Shown here: in pieces, positions 22,151 to 31,424 of the stretch
Position numbering within the stretch: the stretch's first letter is position 1
Layout of the letters: every line of letters starts with the position of its first letter
NCBI GenBank assembly: GCA_903813345.2
Contig: CAIIXF020000006.1
Coordinates: 27,599,936-27,659,935 of the forward strand
DNA: 60,000 nucleotides
From: Owenia fusiformis
Taxonomy: Eukaryota; Annelida; Polychaeta; Sabellida; Oweniidae
Direction of reading: 5' to 3'
Notes under the pieces: generated by a model
Told to the model about the DNA's origin: nothing
Databases searched by the model: none
Seen by the model: only the letters and a program-made list of their open reading frames with translations
Position numbers and translations under genes: made by a program

Positions 22151-23254
22151 ACAATCATCATATACTCATTCCCAAACCAGTGTACATGCACATCTTATTT
22201 AAAATGTAGACATTAGAGATATAATGACCAAACAAACATCAGGGATGTAAAATAAGCTCACTTTTATACATTTTTACTTCTACAAACTCCTGCTTCGAGT
22301 CATCTCAACCCATATTGAACAAAGTGTAACTTGGATTTGTATCATTGCTATGTAACACAACCGTCGCTATGGAGATGATATCTAGTGTACATCGTTGTTA
22401 TAGCAACACAGACAAACCTGGGAGACTGGAACACTATGGGAGTAAAGTCAACTTCAAAATGCTACCAAAAATAGCAATGTGACATCTATAACGTTTGTGT
22501 ATTTGGACTTTTGAAGAATTGACTTCTTCAAAATAGAGATGCTTGAAAAATGATCTTTCAAATAGCCATATACTTTGAATATACAGTAAAACCTGTAAAT
22601 ATGAACACCTCAAAAATGCAAACACCTCAGTTATGTAAACACCTTAAAGTGTGGACACTGCTGTATTGTAGCATATAATTAAATGACATGTTGTCATCAG
22701 ATCCTCTAAGATTGGGACCAATATTGGATGTTCCCTATAGATTTTACTGTACATTTATTTGACACCTTTCTTCGTACTGTCATTGCTTATAGCACATAAT
22801 TCATATACATTATCATGTCTCACTATTGTTGGACAACCAACTTATTGTACATTCATATTATATCTAGACTATTTATATTTTGTATATTTTGTAAAGACTA
22901 AGCTATCAAATGATCTGACTTTAAATTGAAGTGAATTTCATCTCATAATATATCATAATTATATATTTCATCTCATGTTTATGTACATCATAATGACATA
23001 TTTCATCTCATGTCTATGTACATCTGATAATGATGATATATTTCAGATAATGATTATATTTCGATCATCTCATGTTTGTTGTAATATAGAAGTTTATTCT
23101 CATAATTGCCATTATCATATATAAATATACTTCTCTAAAATAACATGTCATTGTTTAGTTGTTTGTTTGTTTATTTGTTGATTGCATCTTAGCATATGAT
23201 ATTTGTGAGTACACCTAAAGATGGCAGGTCATGAGTGCGATGTTGCTCACTTTT
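22151..23254. other. 3' flank of the H1-like gene and intergenic
   Basis: Contains 3' UTR-like sequence, a Tigger-like MITE at 22584-22749 and AT-rich TTCATCTCAT repeats around 22930-23070. No gene seen. Confidence 0.55.
22584..22749. mobile_element. Tigger/pogo-like MITE, 166 bp
   Basis: Left end CAGTAAAACCTGTAAATATG and right end GATTTTACTG, flanked by TA on both sides (22582-22583, 22750-22751). Internal phrases AACACCTCA resemble other family members. Confidence 0.8.
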
Positions 23255-23410
23255 GTTTAATTTCAGTTGAAATAGATTTAAATTATAGAGGTTGCCATCT
23301 GGTTCTGCAGTTCATGCAAAGGTCATGAACTTTTAATTATGTCTAGATCATCTAATCACTTCAGCTACTGCAGCCAAGCACTAAACATGTACTATTTTTA
23401 GCTAATGCTC
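23255..23410 (+). repeat. Ngaro A1 terminal repeat
   Basis: 156 bp from GTTTAATTTCAGTTG to TTAGCTAATGCTC, identical by eye to A2 at 27224-27379. It marks the 5' end of the element and should hold the promoter. Confidence 0.95.
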
Positions 23411-23467
23411 TCTGTATTAATTAAGACAAAGTATAACAGAGAAAAATATAAAAATAATAGTAAAAAC

Positions 23468-24370
23468 ATGGAGGAGTTTCAACCCAGTAACAAACTTACA
23501 TCTGAAACTATGAGGACACTTGAAGCGAATGGATTCGACTCTATTGAGGCACTCCTTACACTGCAAGTGCCTCAAGATTTACAGGCAATGAAACTAAAGC
23601 CTTTAGGGCAATTCCGCCTCCTAGAAAAGGGACTTAAAGCTCTTAAAGGAGACATAGATGGCCCTGGGATATCACCAGACGGTGCCCCTCAGGGGGAGGA
23701 GTACCAAGCTACCCATAAGGAGAATGAGGCTGGTCTGTCAGCTGACCAAATGCTGAAACAACTTGGGATAAGTCCCCAGGCCAGTGGAGTGGAACCAAAA
23801 AGGAAAGGTGAGCACCTTAAAATTGTGGATTTTATCTCGAGTGCTCTGTCTATCAAGGAGGATTACTCAGAGGAAGTGATGGCTATAGCGGGGAGCTCTA
23901 GCCTGATTCTCAAGTCCTCTGCTAAACGCCCCACCCTCACCAGTGTCACCATCCCACAATGGAACCAGGCAAGTTTGGCGATATTGTTACATATGCAAGA
24001 GCATTCTCCCCAAGTAGATGTACATTCCTATCTCCAACACCATATAAAGATAATGGAATTTTGTGAAAAGTTTGATTGGATAAGTATTTTAATATATGAT
24101 GAGGAATACAGGAGGCGCCAGTATATACAAGGCTTCCAATGGGGTAGCGAAATAGCCCACCTCAGCACAACTCACCTGAGGCTAAAACCACCAAATATGA
24201 AATCAACTCAAGCAAGGAATAAACAGACTGCAAAACAGCCGGATATACAAATATGCAGGAATTTTAACAAAGGAGAATGCAAGTATGGAACTACTTGCAG
24301 GTACCGTCACGTTTGTCTAGAGGCAGGTTGTACTGAGTCTCATTCTGCCTTAACCCATCAAAAAAACTAA
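23468..24370 (+). CDS. Ngaro ORF1: Gag-like protein with CCCH zinc finger
   Basis: About 300 residues, open from 23405 to TAA at 24368-24370. The ATG at 23468 (ACATGG, good context, product starts MEEFQPSNKL) is preferred to the ATG at 23405, which lies inside repeat A1 in poor context. The N-terminus looks like a helical, SAM-like or Gag-like segment (LTSETMRTLEANGFDSIEAL). The C-terminus has a CCCH finger, C-x7-C-x5-C-x3-H (CRNFNKGECKYGTTCRYRH), then a second Cys/His cluster. It probably binds element RNA and forms the particle, by analogy with other Gag proteins. The last codons overlap a slippery site that would fuse it to ORF2. Confidence 0.88.
   Translation: MEEFQPSNKLTSETMRTLEANGFDSIEALLTLQVPQDLQAMKLKPLGQFRLLEKGLKALKGDIDGPGISPDGAPQGEEYQATHKENEAGLSADQMLKQLGISPQASGVEPKRKGEHLKIVDFISSALSIKEDYSEEVMAIAGSSSLILKSSAKRPTLTSVTIPQWNQASLAILLHMQEHSPQVDVHSYLQHHIKIMEFCEKFDWISILIYDEEYRRRQYIQGFQWGSEIAHLSTTHLRLKPPNMKSTQARNKQTAKQPDIQICRNFNKGECKYGTTCRYRHVCLEAGCTESHSALTHQKN
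24361..24367 (+). promoter_or_regulatory. Candidate -1 frameshift site A AAA AAC
   Basis: The heptamer AAAAAAC sits in the exact phase needed (CAA AAA AAC of ORF1), one codon before the ORF1 stop. Slipping back one base leads straight into the ORF2 frame (CTA ACA GTC...), which is open. A AAA AAC is a known retroviral and retroelement slippery heptamer. A weak stem (CCTATAG with CTCTAGG) starts about 20 nt downstream, further than usual, so the stimulator is uncertain. Confidence 0.6.
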
Positions 24371-26058
24371 CAGTCGCTGCAGTAGCACCTATAGCCCCTT
24401 CACCTCTAGGAAATTGTTTGGATAAATGGACTTATGAATTAGCTAATGACCCAGATAAGGACTTTCTTCTAAATGGAATTTCAAGTGGTTTTAAAATCAT
24501 TGACTCAAATAGCAATCCTGTTCAAGTAGAGACTAATAACTATAGATCAGCACTTGATTTTCCGGCTCATTTTAAAGTGGAATCTCAGATTGTTAAGGAA
24601 CTTCAAGAGCAAAGATATGAAAAAGTATCCCATAAACCAATAATAACTAGTGCACTGGGGGCAATACCAAAAAAGAACTCTGACAAGATTAGGCTGATTC
24701 ATGATTGTTCTATGCCGCATGGAAATGGATTAAATGACTATGCTACAAAAAACAGTTTTAAGTATCAATCTCTATCGGAAGTTACTGCTTTAGTTAAGCA
24801 TGGATACTTTTTATGTAAGGTGGACCTATCAGAAGCGTATAGATCAGTGCCGATATCTCCCAGTGATTATCTGTATACTGGCCTTAAGTGGAAATTTCGA
24901 GGTGACAATTCATATACATATATGATAGACAAGAGACTCATGTTTGGAGCACGGAAAGCTCCAGAAATATTCCACAGACTTACGCAATCTGTTAAGCGTA
25001 TGATGATCAACAGAGGATTTCAAAACATTGTTGTTTATCTCGACGATTTCTGCCTAGTTTACCCTACATATAAGGAGTGTCAAGAAGCAAGGGACACATT
25101 GATTGGATTGATCAGGTCCCTTGGTCTGAGCATAAACTGGTCAAAAGTGGAAGGACCTACACAGGTTCTAACTTTCTTAGGCATAAACATTGATACTATA
25201 AAAATGCAACTGACATTGCCAGAGGAAAATCTAAATAGCTTGAAAGCATTACTCATCGAATTTTCAAGCAAAAAACGCGCCGCTAGATCCCAGCTTGAAT
25301 CATTGGCTGGTAAACTTCATTGGGCAACCCAGGTCGTCAAAGGGGGTAGGCATTTCCTCCAACGGATCCTGGATACCATACGATCACTCAAACGCAGCAA
25401 ACACAAATACATGCTAGGGACTCAATTCTATAAGGACATAGACTGGTGGATTAAGTACATAGACACATTCCATGGAAAATCTTTAATAATGGACAACAAT
25501 CCAGTTGTGACTGTCGAGCTGGATGCTTGCAATACTGGAGCAGGATTATACTATGATGGAGATTGGGCATATATAAATTTCCATCGTGATACCCCTTCTC
25601 TTAAGGATTACCATATCAATTATAAGGAGATACTCTCTGCATACTTCTCTGTATTGAGATGGGGGCACACATGGTCAAATAAGAAGGTTCAACTTGCAAC
25701 CGATTCTTCTGTTGCAATGGCAGTGATCAACTATGGGAGGTCTCGACATCCTGTTATTATGGATATACTAAGACATATGTTCTGGATATCAGTGACTTAC
25801 AACTTTGATCTAAGAGCACACCATGTCAAGGGACTAAATAATGTGATGGCAGATACAATCTCCAGACTTCATGAACCCCATGCCCTCCTATCCTTGGAAG
25901 CCTTGTTATACCCTGGCCGCTTCCCTTATTCAGGAATGTCTGTTATGGACTTAATACCACACATGAGTTTTAATTCTCTGTTTTCCATTCTGCCGCAGGT
26001 CCGCAACTGGCTGAGCTGGAAGAAGAATTGGATAACACAATCGCTACGCTACGCATGA
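24367..26058 (+). CDS. Ngaro ORF2: reverse transcriptase and RNase H
   Basis: The frame is open from before 24361 to TGA at 26056-26058, with no ATG near its start, which fits expression by frameshifting from ORF1. RT motifs follow in order: PKKNSDKIRLIHDCS, KVDLSEAYRSVPI (first catalytic Asp), then YLDD at about residue 207 counted from 24418, followed by LGLSINWSKVE and FLGINID. RNase H follows: VELDACNTGAGLYYDG (Asp), YKEILSAYF (Glu), LATDSSVAMAV (Asp) and HHVKGLNNVMADTISRL (His and Asp). It copies element RNA to DNA and removes the RNA strand. The domain order and RNase H type match DIRS/Ngaro pol proteins. No disabling mutation is seen. Confidence 0.93.
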   Translation, partial: LTVAAVAPIAPSPLGNCLDKWTYELANDPDKDFLLNGISSGFKIIDSNSNPVQVETNNYRSALDFPAHFKVESQIVKELQEQRYEKVSHKPIITSALGAIPKKNSDKIRLIHDCSMPHGNGLNDYATKNSFKYQSLSEVTALVKHGYFLCKVDLSEAYRSVPISPSDYLYTGLKWKFRGDNSYTYMIDKRLMFGARKAPEIFHRLTQSVKRMMINRGFQNIVVYLDDFCLVYPTYKECQEARDTLIGLIRSLGLSINWSKVEGPTQVLTFLGINIDTIKMQLTLPEENLNSLKALLIEFSSKKRAARSQLESLAGKLHWATQVVKGGRHFLQRILDTIRSLKRSKHKYMLGTQFYKDIDWWIKYIDTFHGKSLIMDNNPVVTVELDACNTGAGLYYDGDWAYINFHRDTPSLKDYHINYKEILSAYFSVLRWGHTWSNKKVQLATDSSVAMAVINYGRSRHPVIMDILRHMFWISVTYNFDLRAHHVKGLNNVMADTISRLHEPHALLSLEALLYPGRFPYSGMSVMDLIPHMSFNSLFSILPQVRNWLSWKKNWITQSLRYA

Positions 26059-26981
26059 ATTGCTACACCCCCTCTACCAGATCAACATATGCAGCCCAGC
26101 TCCAAAAATATCTTGTATTTTGTAACAATATGGGTTACAACCCAGTACCAGTTAATCAATTACACCTGGAACGCTATGTTGCTTCATTAGCTGGGGTCAT
26201 TACTCCAGCATCAGTGAAACTGTATCTTAATGTTGTCAGGCTACTCCACTTGGAAAGTGGTTATGCAAACCCATTAAATAACAATTATAGGCTGGACACC
26301 ATCATTTTGGGTCTCACAAAGACCCTAGGCAGGAAACCAATTAGGAAATCTGCTATTACTCCAACTCATTTGCTGGACATTAGGAAGCAACTAAATATGG
26401 ATGATCCCCTTCATGTGGTTTTCTGGGGTGTCTGTTTAGTTGCTTTCTATGGCCTGTTTAGGAGATCTAATGTGTTACCTTCAGAGTTTGACAAGAGCAA
26501 ACATTTGTGCAGGAGAGATGTAACATTTTTTCCCTGGGGGGTCTTACTTAATGTGAAATGGTCAAAGACTATTCAGTCTGGAGAGAGAATCTTGCAAGTG
26601 CCGCTTACTGAGATCAAAGGCCACCCCCTTTGCCCAGTATCTGCACTACTATCTGCCCTTGCTATTACTTTCCCCTCCAGCCCAGACTACCCCCTCTTTA
26701 CGTTGCCCAGAGGTAAACCTTTTCCCCCCTCCCTGTTTTCATCTCTCCTGGGCACTTGCTTAGCTAAGGCAGGTTATGACCGTACTTGTTTTTCACCTCA
26801 TTCCTTTAGGAGGGGAGGCGCATCTTGGGCTCTACAAAGAGGCCTTCCACCTAATGTCATCCAGATTCTAGGTGACTGGAAGTCAGACGCATATAAGGTT
26901 TATCTTGAATTACCTGTAGCTTCAAAAGTAGAGATGGCAAAATCTTTTTCAACTAACCTACCTTCTACTACTTCTACTTAA
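26055..26981 (+). CDS. Ngaro ORF3: tyrosine recombinase
   Basis: The frame opens at 25974 and its first ATG is at 26055, overlapping the ORF2 stop as ATGA. From that ATG the product is 308 residues. It has an N-terminal core-binding segment (TRSTYAAQLQKYLVFCNNMG) and a catalytic domain with the expected tetrad: Arg in YGLFRRSNV (about residue 136-137), His and Arg in PHSFRRGG (H249, R252) and Tyr in DAYKVYL (Y283, with Y280 nearby). It probably integrates circular element DNA. Translation could occur by termination-reinitiation at ATGA, by -1 frameshift in the 85-nt overlap, or after splicing (CTGCCGCAG at 25990-25998 resembles an acceptor). Confidence 0.93.
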   Translation: MNCYTPSTRSTYAAQLQKYLVFCNNMGYNPVPVNQLHLERYVASLAGVITPASVKLYLNVVRLLHLESGYANPLNNNYRLDTIILGLTKTLGRKPIRKSAITPTHLLDIRKQLNMDDPLHVVFWGVCLVAFYGLFRRSNVLPSEFDKSKHLCRRDVTFFPWGVLLNVKWSKTIQSGERILQVPLTEIKGHPLCPVSALLSALAITFPSSPDYPLFTLPRGKPFPPSLFSSLLGTCLAKAGYDRTCFSPHSFRRGGASWALQRGLPPNVIQILGDWKSDAYKVYLELPVASKVEMAKSFSTNLPSTTST

Positions 26982-26997
26982 CATCAAGTTTGGGTTC

Positions 26998-27223
26998 GGA
27001 GGTCATAATATTATATGCTATTATGTAACTACTTTAATGCAATGTACTGTTATGTATTTTCTATTGTATTATTACGTAACATCTATTAATTAACGCATTA
27101 TAATATTATGTAACTTCTATTGTAGTTTATTGTTTTAGTTTAGTTAGGTACAATAAACTATTTGACCAACTACTTGTAGTTTTTTGCGTCTATTTTTCGT
27201 ATTTGGCATTATTGGGAATTTAA
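26998..27223 (+). repeat. Ngaro B1 repeat
   Basis: 226 bp from GGAGGTCATAATATTATATG to TTGGGAATTTAA, identical by eye to B2. Holds AATAAA (in ACAATAAACTATTTG), a likely poly(A) signal. Confidence 0.95.
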
Positions 27224-27379
27224 GTTTAATTTCAGTTGAAATAGATTTAAATTATAGAGGTTGCCATCTGGTTCTGCAGTTCATGCAAAGGTCATGAACT
27301 TTTAATTATGTCTAGATCATCTAATCACTTCAGCTACTGCAGCCAAGCACTAAACATGTACTATTTTTAGCTAATGCTC
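27224..27379 (+). repeat. Ngaro A2 repeat
   Basis: Second copy of the A repeat, directly abutting B1 without a spacer. The B1-A2 joint should equal the junction of a circular intermediate. Confidence 0.95.
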
Positions 27380-27421
27380 CCTCCCACCCTCCCCTTAATT
27401 GAATTAGGGTGTACTGGACTG

Positions 27422-27647
27422 GGAGGTCATAATATTATATGCTATTATGTAACTACTTTAATGCAATGTACTGTTATGTATTTTCTATTGTATTATTACG
27501 TAACATCTATTAATTAACGCATTATAATATTATGTAACTTCTATTGTAGTTTATTGTTTTAGTTTAGTTAGGTACAATAAACTATTTGACCAACTACTTG
27601 TAGTTTTTTGCGTCTATTTTTCGTATTTGGCATTATTGGGAATTTAA
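27422..27647 (+). repeat. Ngaro B2 terminal repeat
   Basis: Second copy of the B repeat; its end at AATTTAA marks the 3' end of the element. It is separated from A2 by a 42-bp unique segment (27380-27421). Confidence 0.95.
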
Positions 27648-28067
27648 ATCTCATTTAAAAGATGGCTGTAAAATCATTTTGATTTTTTGTGCATTACGCT
27701 CGTAGATAAAAACTTCAAAATATTCATACGTTAGAAACATTACATCCCATGAATTAAAAATAAATTGAATTGACACAAGCTAAAAGTGTTTCATTCCCAC
27801 ACAACATTAAGTAATCAGTTAAGAAAAGGGCATTTGATTTATAAGAGAAACAGCGGTGTTTCATCACGTTTATTAAAGAAGCAAGTTTCAAATTGGCTAA
27901 CGTGAAGTATCATGGGCTCTACAAGATCAATTGTGGCACATCAGGCCCGTATCCAGGGGAGGAGCGGTCTCATTAAAAGTCCCCTCCCCCTTGGTAACGG
28001 GCCAGTACATTGCATATTTAGGAGTATTTCTTTTAATTAGAACGTTACATTCTGATTCCCGGGTTGC
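27648..28067. other. Intergenic between the Ngaro element and the CTR1-like locus
   Basis: AT-rich. Contains a tiny inverted-repeat element at 27947-28005 (GGCCCGTATCCAGG against TTGGTAACGGGCC), related to the CGTAGCC family. Nothing else recognised. Confidence 0.5.
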
Positions 28068-28305
28068 TTAGTTGTTCCTCGGATTCATAGGTTGTTCATC
28101 CCATTGGTTGCAATGTTCATTCTTGTCGTCTACGACTCCACGTTTCAAGCCAAACACAAAATATCCAGCACCTGCCCCGAGTGTCACGACAATACACAAC
28201 CACACGTTGTACGTCATGAATATCAACATGAGGAAATAGCTAAGAGTAATTTGGATAATGTGCAGTAATGTCTGTAATATGTGGTCTAAACTGAACAGCG
28301 TTGGC
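28068..28305 (-). CDS. CTR1-like paralogue, TM2-TM3 exon
   Basis: Acceptor TATTTTTAG precedes 28305. The first base completes a split Gln codon. The product begins [18 protein letters not shown] and ends NPRNN at TAA (28068-28070). Compared with CTR1, TGT CAT TAA TGG became TGC AAC CAA TGG. Confidence 0.88.
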
Positions 28306-28914
28306 CTAAAAATATACATTAACTGTTTTGAATTTCCTCACAATCATAAGACCATAGGCAATTTACTGAATTTCGAATTTGAAGCATCCAAATTAGCGCA
28401 CATTGGTTTTACTTCGACATGACAGAGAGACAAACACGATTCACACCTTGACTATGTCACCACTTATGTCACCACCACAAGTTGTTAAAGTCTCCAACTT
28501 TTTTGTGAACGGTGTTCGGCGGTCGGCGCCTGTAACAATGGGGGGCACGCGGTAGTGACATTTTGCATGTTAATGCCTTGTGCAACATTTTGTTTTCAAA
28601 CGGGCCTTTTATATCATAACTAAGGTCTTTATTACAAGGAAAATGTCTTTGTAAGGAGAAAATACGTATCTCTTGAACAAGTTAAACCGACAGAAACAGG
28701 CTCAATGTTGGTTAGAGGGGGATTTCAAGTTGTCAAACTTTTGATGTGCAGGGCACTTACTGCTGCAAGGAGCGGGTGGCATTTCTTGTACTGCGCTCTG
28801 CTCTCTTTTTCGGATGTGAGTTGGTCCCATTGCGCAGCAGATATTTGCGTAACGCTTTCAGACCCTCATATAAGACAGCGAGGAAAAATATTCCAATACT
28901 AGAACCAATCAAAT
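28068..28914 (-). CDS. CTR1/SLC31-like copper transporter paralogue, last two exons only
   Basis: Two minus-strand exons, 28761-28914 and 28068-28305, match the last two exons of the complete CTR1 gene 14 kb away in sequence and splice phase. The first encodes TM1 ([19 protein letters not shown]). The second encodes TM2 with the copper-path MxxxM ([10 protein letters not shown]) and TM3 with GxxxG (GAGAGYFVF). Oddities: the HCH tail is changed to HCN, the stop aligned with the CTR1 gene reads CAA, and the protein runs 13 residues further to PMNPRNN. TM1 Met residues are replaced by Leu/Val. No His/Met-rich N-terminal exons were found upstream. It could be a diverged paralogue with undetected short exons or a decaying partial duplicate; the frames themselves are intact. 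Confidence 0.82.
28465..28580 (+). repeat. R1 dispersed repeat, + copy
   Basis: Starts TATGTCACCACCACAAG and ends TTGCATGTTAATGCC. It lies inside the intron of the CTR1-like paralogue. Confidence 0.8.
28761..28914 (-). CDS. CTR1-like paralogue, TM1 exon
   Basis: Acceptor TTGTATTTCAG precedes 28914 and donor GTAAGT follows 28761. The 154 nt encode a TM segment, [11 protein letters not shown] and a basic linker ending SLQQ, aligned with the CTR1 exon at 43456-43630. The phases match (2 nt, 50 codons, 2 nt), but the linker is shorter by seven codons. Confidence 0.85.
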
Positions 28915-29439
28915 CTGAAATACAAAAGATTATTAAAGATTATCTATACCCCCAGATCCAACCGTTCTTTCCAGTCATACAGAGAATTCGTAACGGGCTA
29001 AATCTGACTGTGGTCGGGCAAAATGTCTAATGAATAATTAGCTACTTCCTTCACAGTTTTCAATACTACTACGTGCATACTATGCACACAGTTTGATACC
29101 CTGACAAACTGCGCGCATATTTCCAAATGGCAGGCGGGGAGAATCACGGGTGTTAAAACACGAATATACCATGAGCACATGCTTTGAGGATCCGCGTTGT
29201 TTGAACCTACCGCCGAGCACACTTATACATTAAAGAAATACAGAAATACAAGGTTAGTTGTACGTCCATCTCATTCGCAGTTCGTCCATCTCATTCGCAG
29301 TTCGTTCAGTATGCACCATGTCGGTGTGCGTACGTACTGTAATTGATATCCGATTGCACAACGTCGTTAACGCGTTATTAGTAGGGTCGAAGTACGGCAA
29401 TTGCGTTCGTGATCTAGTAGGTCATCTTCTCGGGATCGC

Positions 29440-29545
29440 CTCATTATACCGACGCGTATTATACCGAAACCCATTATACCGACGTGCATCGTGCCGAAAA
29501 CCAATATAGGCCTACCGATGCGCGTTGTACCGAAATTCGTGTATC
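29440..29545 (-). repeat. TATACCGA repeat, inverted relative to 33440
   Basis: Three to four short units, CATTATACCGACGCG and ATACCGAAACCCATTATACC, read in inverse orientation to GTCGGTATAATGGGTTTCG at 33440-33535. Possibly paired ends of one large insertion. Confidence 0.6.
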
Positions 29546-29899
29546 CGTGCCATTGGGACGGCACATTGCCAAGGAATTTCAAGATTTTGTCAGTTTATGT
29601 TAGACATAAAAAGTTGCAGTCCTCATACTCAGATACTCGCGCGTTTTTCAACTGATTTTCATTTGAAACTCGTAAGAACGGTGCTTTGAATCTAGCTCTA
29701 TACTCTTTCAAAACGTCATGTAGAGTATACTATCTAGATGTATTTAATAGTATCTAGATTTCTCGTTCATTCATTTGACCAATAAAAATCATAACTGCCT
29801 GGAAAGTAATACGAATAAAGTATGTAAATAAATGAATTAAAACGTCAAATCAAGAAGCAAAAGTCTTTTCTGGGTCACTGCGAATGGCATGATTTCCTC

Positions 29900-30246
29900 G
29901 AGTCTCTTCAGTTGCAAGGCAACCATACTGGGACCGATTCGCGTCGTTCCACTACTGCCCTTGGTGGGGGCCCGCTACCATACTATATGACTCCCGGAGT
30001 TTACTAAAGCACGTTAGTGGAGGAACCAACCACAGTCTCACAATCTGTCTCCGGCAAGAGCGGCCAGAGAACCAACCCATGCCAAGGGCCGGTAAACGGT
30101 TGGACCTTCGGACCGGGTGTCCGTAGTGACAATGATCAACAACTCCGTACCTGGGGCTCGAACGCGGGACCTCCGTATCCCACGACGTTCAACCGCAAAG
30201 TAGCCTCAGTCTACGCCACTAGGCTACCCTGCTTAGGTGTCAAAGC
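29900..30246 (-). mobile_element. tRNA-derived SINE
   Basis: Read on the minus strand, a tRNA-like head has box A (TAGCCTAGTGG at 30217-30227) and box B (GCGTTCGAGCCCC at 30153-30165), followed by a 200-bp body rich in CpG. The head is not a functional tRNA: the A-B spacing is about 50 bp and it does not fold into a cloverleaf by eye. Confidence 0.7.
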
Positions 30247-31000
30247 TGCTAAAAAATAATGTAGTTGTTACAATTATTTGCTTGGATAAACATGATATTA
30301 CATTTCTTAATTGATTAATCTGATTTAGTTGGAATCGAAGTTCGACCAACGATCAAGGAAATGCAATCAACAACTCTTGCAAATGTGAACGGGAGTCGTA
30401 AAGACAGAAAGTACAAGAATCGTGATCAATGTAAAGTATAATATTTAAGACACATCTTTGAATATCGATAGGAGAAACATTCCAAAGTGAAGAAGAATCA
30501 TGATTTGTTGCCAATATATCAATTGCGTCTCAAATGAATGAAATAAAAGGTATCGCGGACTAAAGCCGATGAGTGAAAACAATTATAATTGACGCATCTA
30601 GATCGCTCAATACATGTATAACGGTAAGTGAGTAGATTTGTGTAGATACGTCGAGGAAAATAAGCTATTTCGACGCTTGAAATAATATGATTACGCTTAT
30701 TAATAATTACGCGTGGCTATTTAACACAAGTGTTGTGTAGAACAAAAACAAGAAAACTGAACGACTTATTAAGGAACTGTACTTCAGTTTCAAAGTGTTC
30801 AAGATAGTTCCGCATGTTCAAAAACACAAAATTTATATTTTAGGCTATATTTTGTCAGCATCTTCAATTCATATTTCAGGGAAAACATAATCATGTTTCC
30901 GAAAGGAATTTACACTCGCACTCGCTACTCAAAATGAGGCACGGACACAAGTACAGAGAATAGCCTAGTGAAGGCATCTTATTATCTAACAGTGGCTATT

Positions 31001-31424
31001 CCATATAGCTTTGAAATGTCGTTCAGGTCGCGTTTTAATGAGATTTTAAGAGATCTGCATTTTCTTCTATTTGAATTCTGTGTGTAATTTTCTATCAAAA
31101 CAACTTAGTTTTTGCACTGTTATTTACCTTTATTCAAATTCTAGAGATTTTCAAGTTTTCTAAAAATGGTCGGGCTAAATCCCCATTGACACAATGTTGA
31201 AAAACCTTCAAAAGTTAATTTACTCTTTCAAAGATCACAATTTTAATGTGAAATCACAATCCATATGTCAATAATATAATATATTTACATTCCAATGGTG
31301 TTTTAAATTGATTCGAATTGGAATTAGTTGTTAAATCAAGAAATTAAGTGACTCGGTCATGTTATATAGCCCCACCTTTGCCCATGATGCCATCTATTTT
31401 TCCATTTATATGGAAAGGGTCAAT
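31001..31424. repeat. Dispersed 424-bp repeat, second copy at 58857
   Basis: Runs from CCATATAGCTTTGAAAT to TATATGGAAAGGGTCAAT and matches 58857-59324 in the same orientation along its whole length with scattered changes. TTCCATATA and TATATGGAA at the ends may be short terminal inverted repeats. Non-coding. Confidence 0.85.

Larger units (their letters stand above)
23255..27647 (+). mobile_element. Complete Ngaro-type (DIRS order) tyrosine-recombinase retrotransposon
   Basis: The 4,393-bp layout is A1 (23255-23410), three ORFs, B1 (26998-27223), A2 (27224-27379), a 42-bp unique spacer, then B2 (27422-27647). A1 and A2 (156 bp) are identical by eye, as are B1 and B2 (226 bp). This split-direct-repeat order defines Ngaro-like elements, which use a tyrosine recombinase instead of an integrase and probably insert a circular DNA. 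ORF1 is Gag-like, ORF2 carries RT and RNase H, ORF3 the recombinase. All are open with catalytic residues present, so the copy looks recent and possibly competent. The B1/A2 junction would equal the circle junction. No clear target-site duplication is visible, as expected for the group. Confidence 0.96.

Noticed and set aside
28950-28997. Possible exon 3 of the CTR1 paralogue (LYDWKERLDLGG resembling [12 protein letters not shown])
   Set aside because: With the only GT donor at 28949 the segment ends in phase 0, but the next exon needs phase 1; the other frames stop or shift.
30153-30227. A genuine tRNA gene
   Set aside because: Box A and B are present, but the spacing is long, no acceptor stem pairs, and a SINE body follows.
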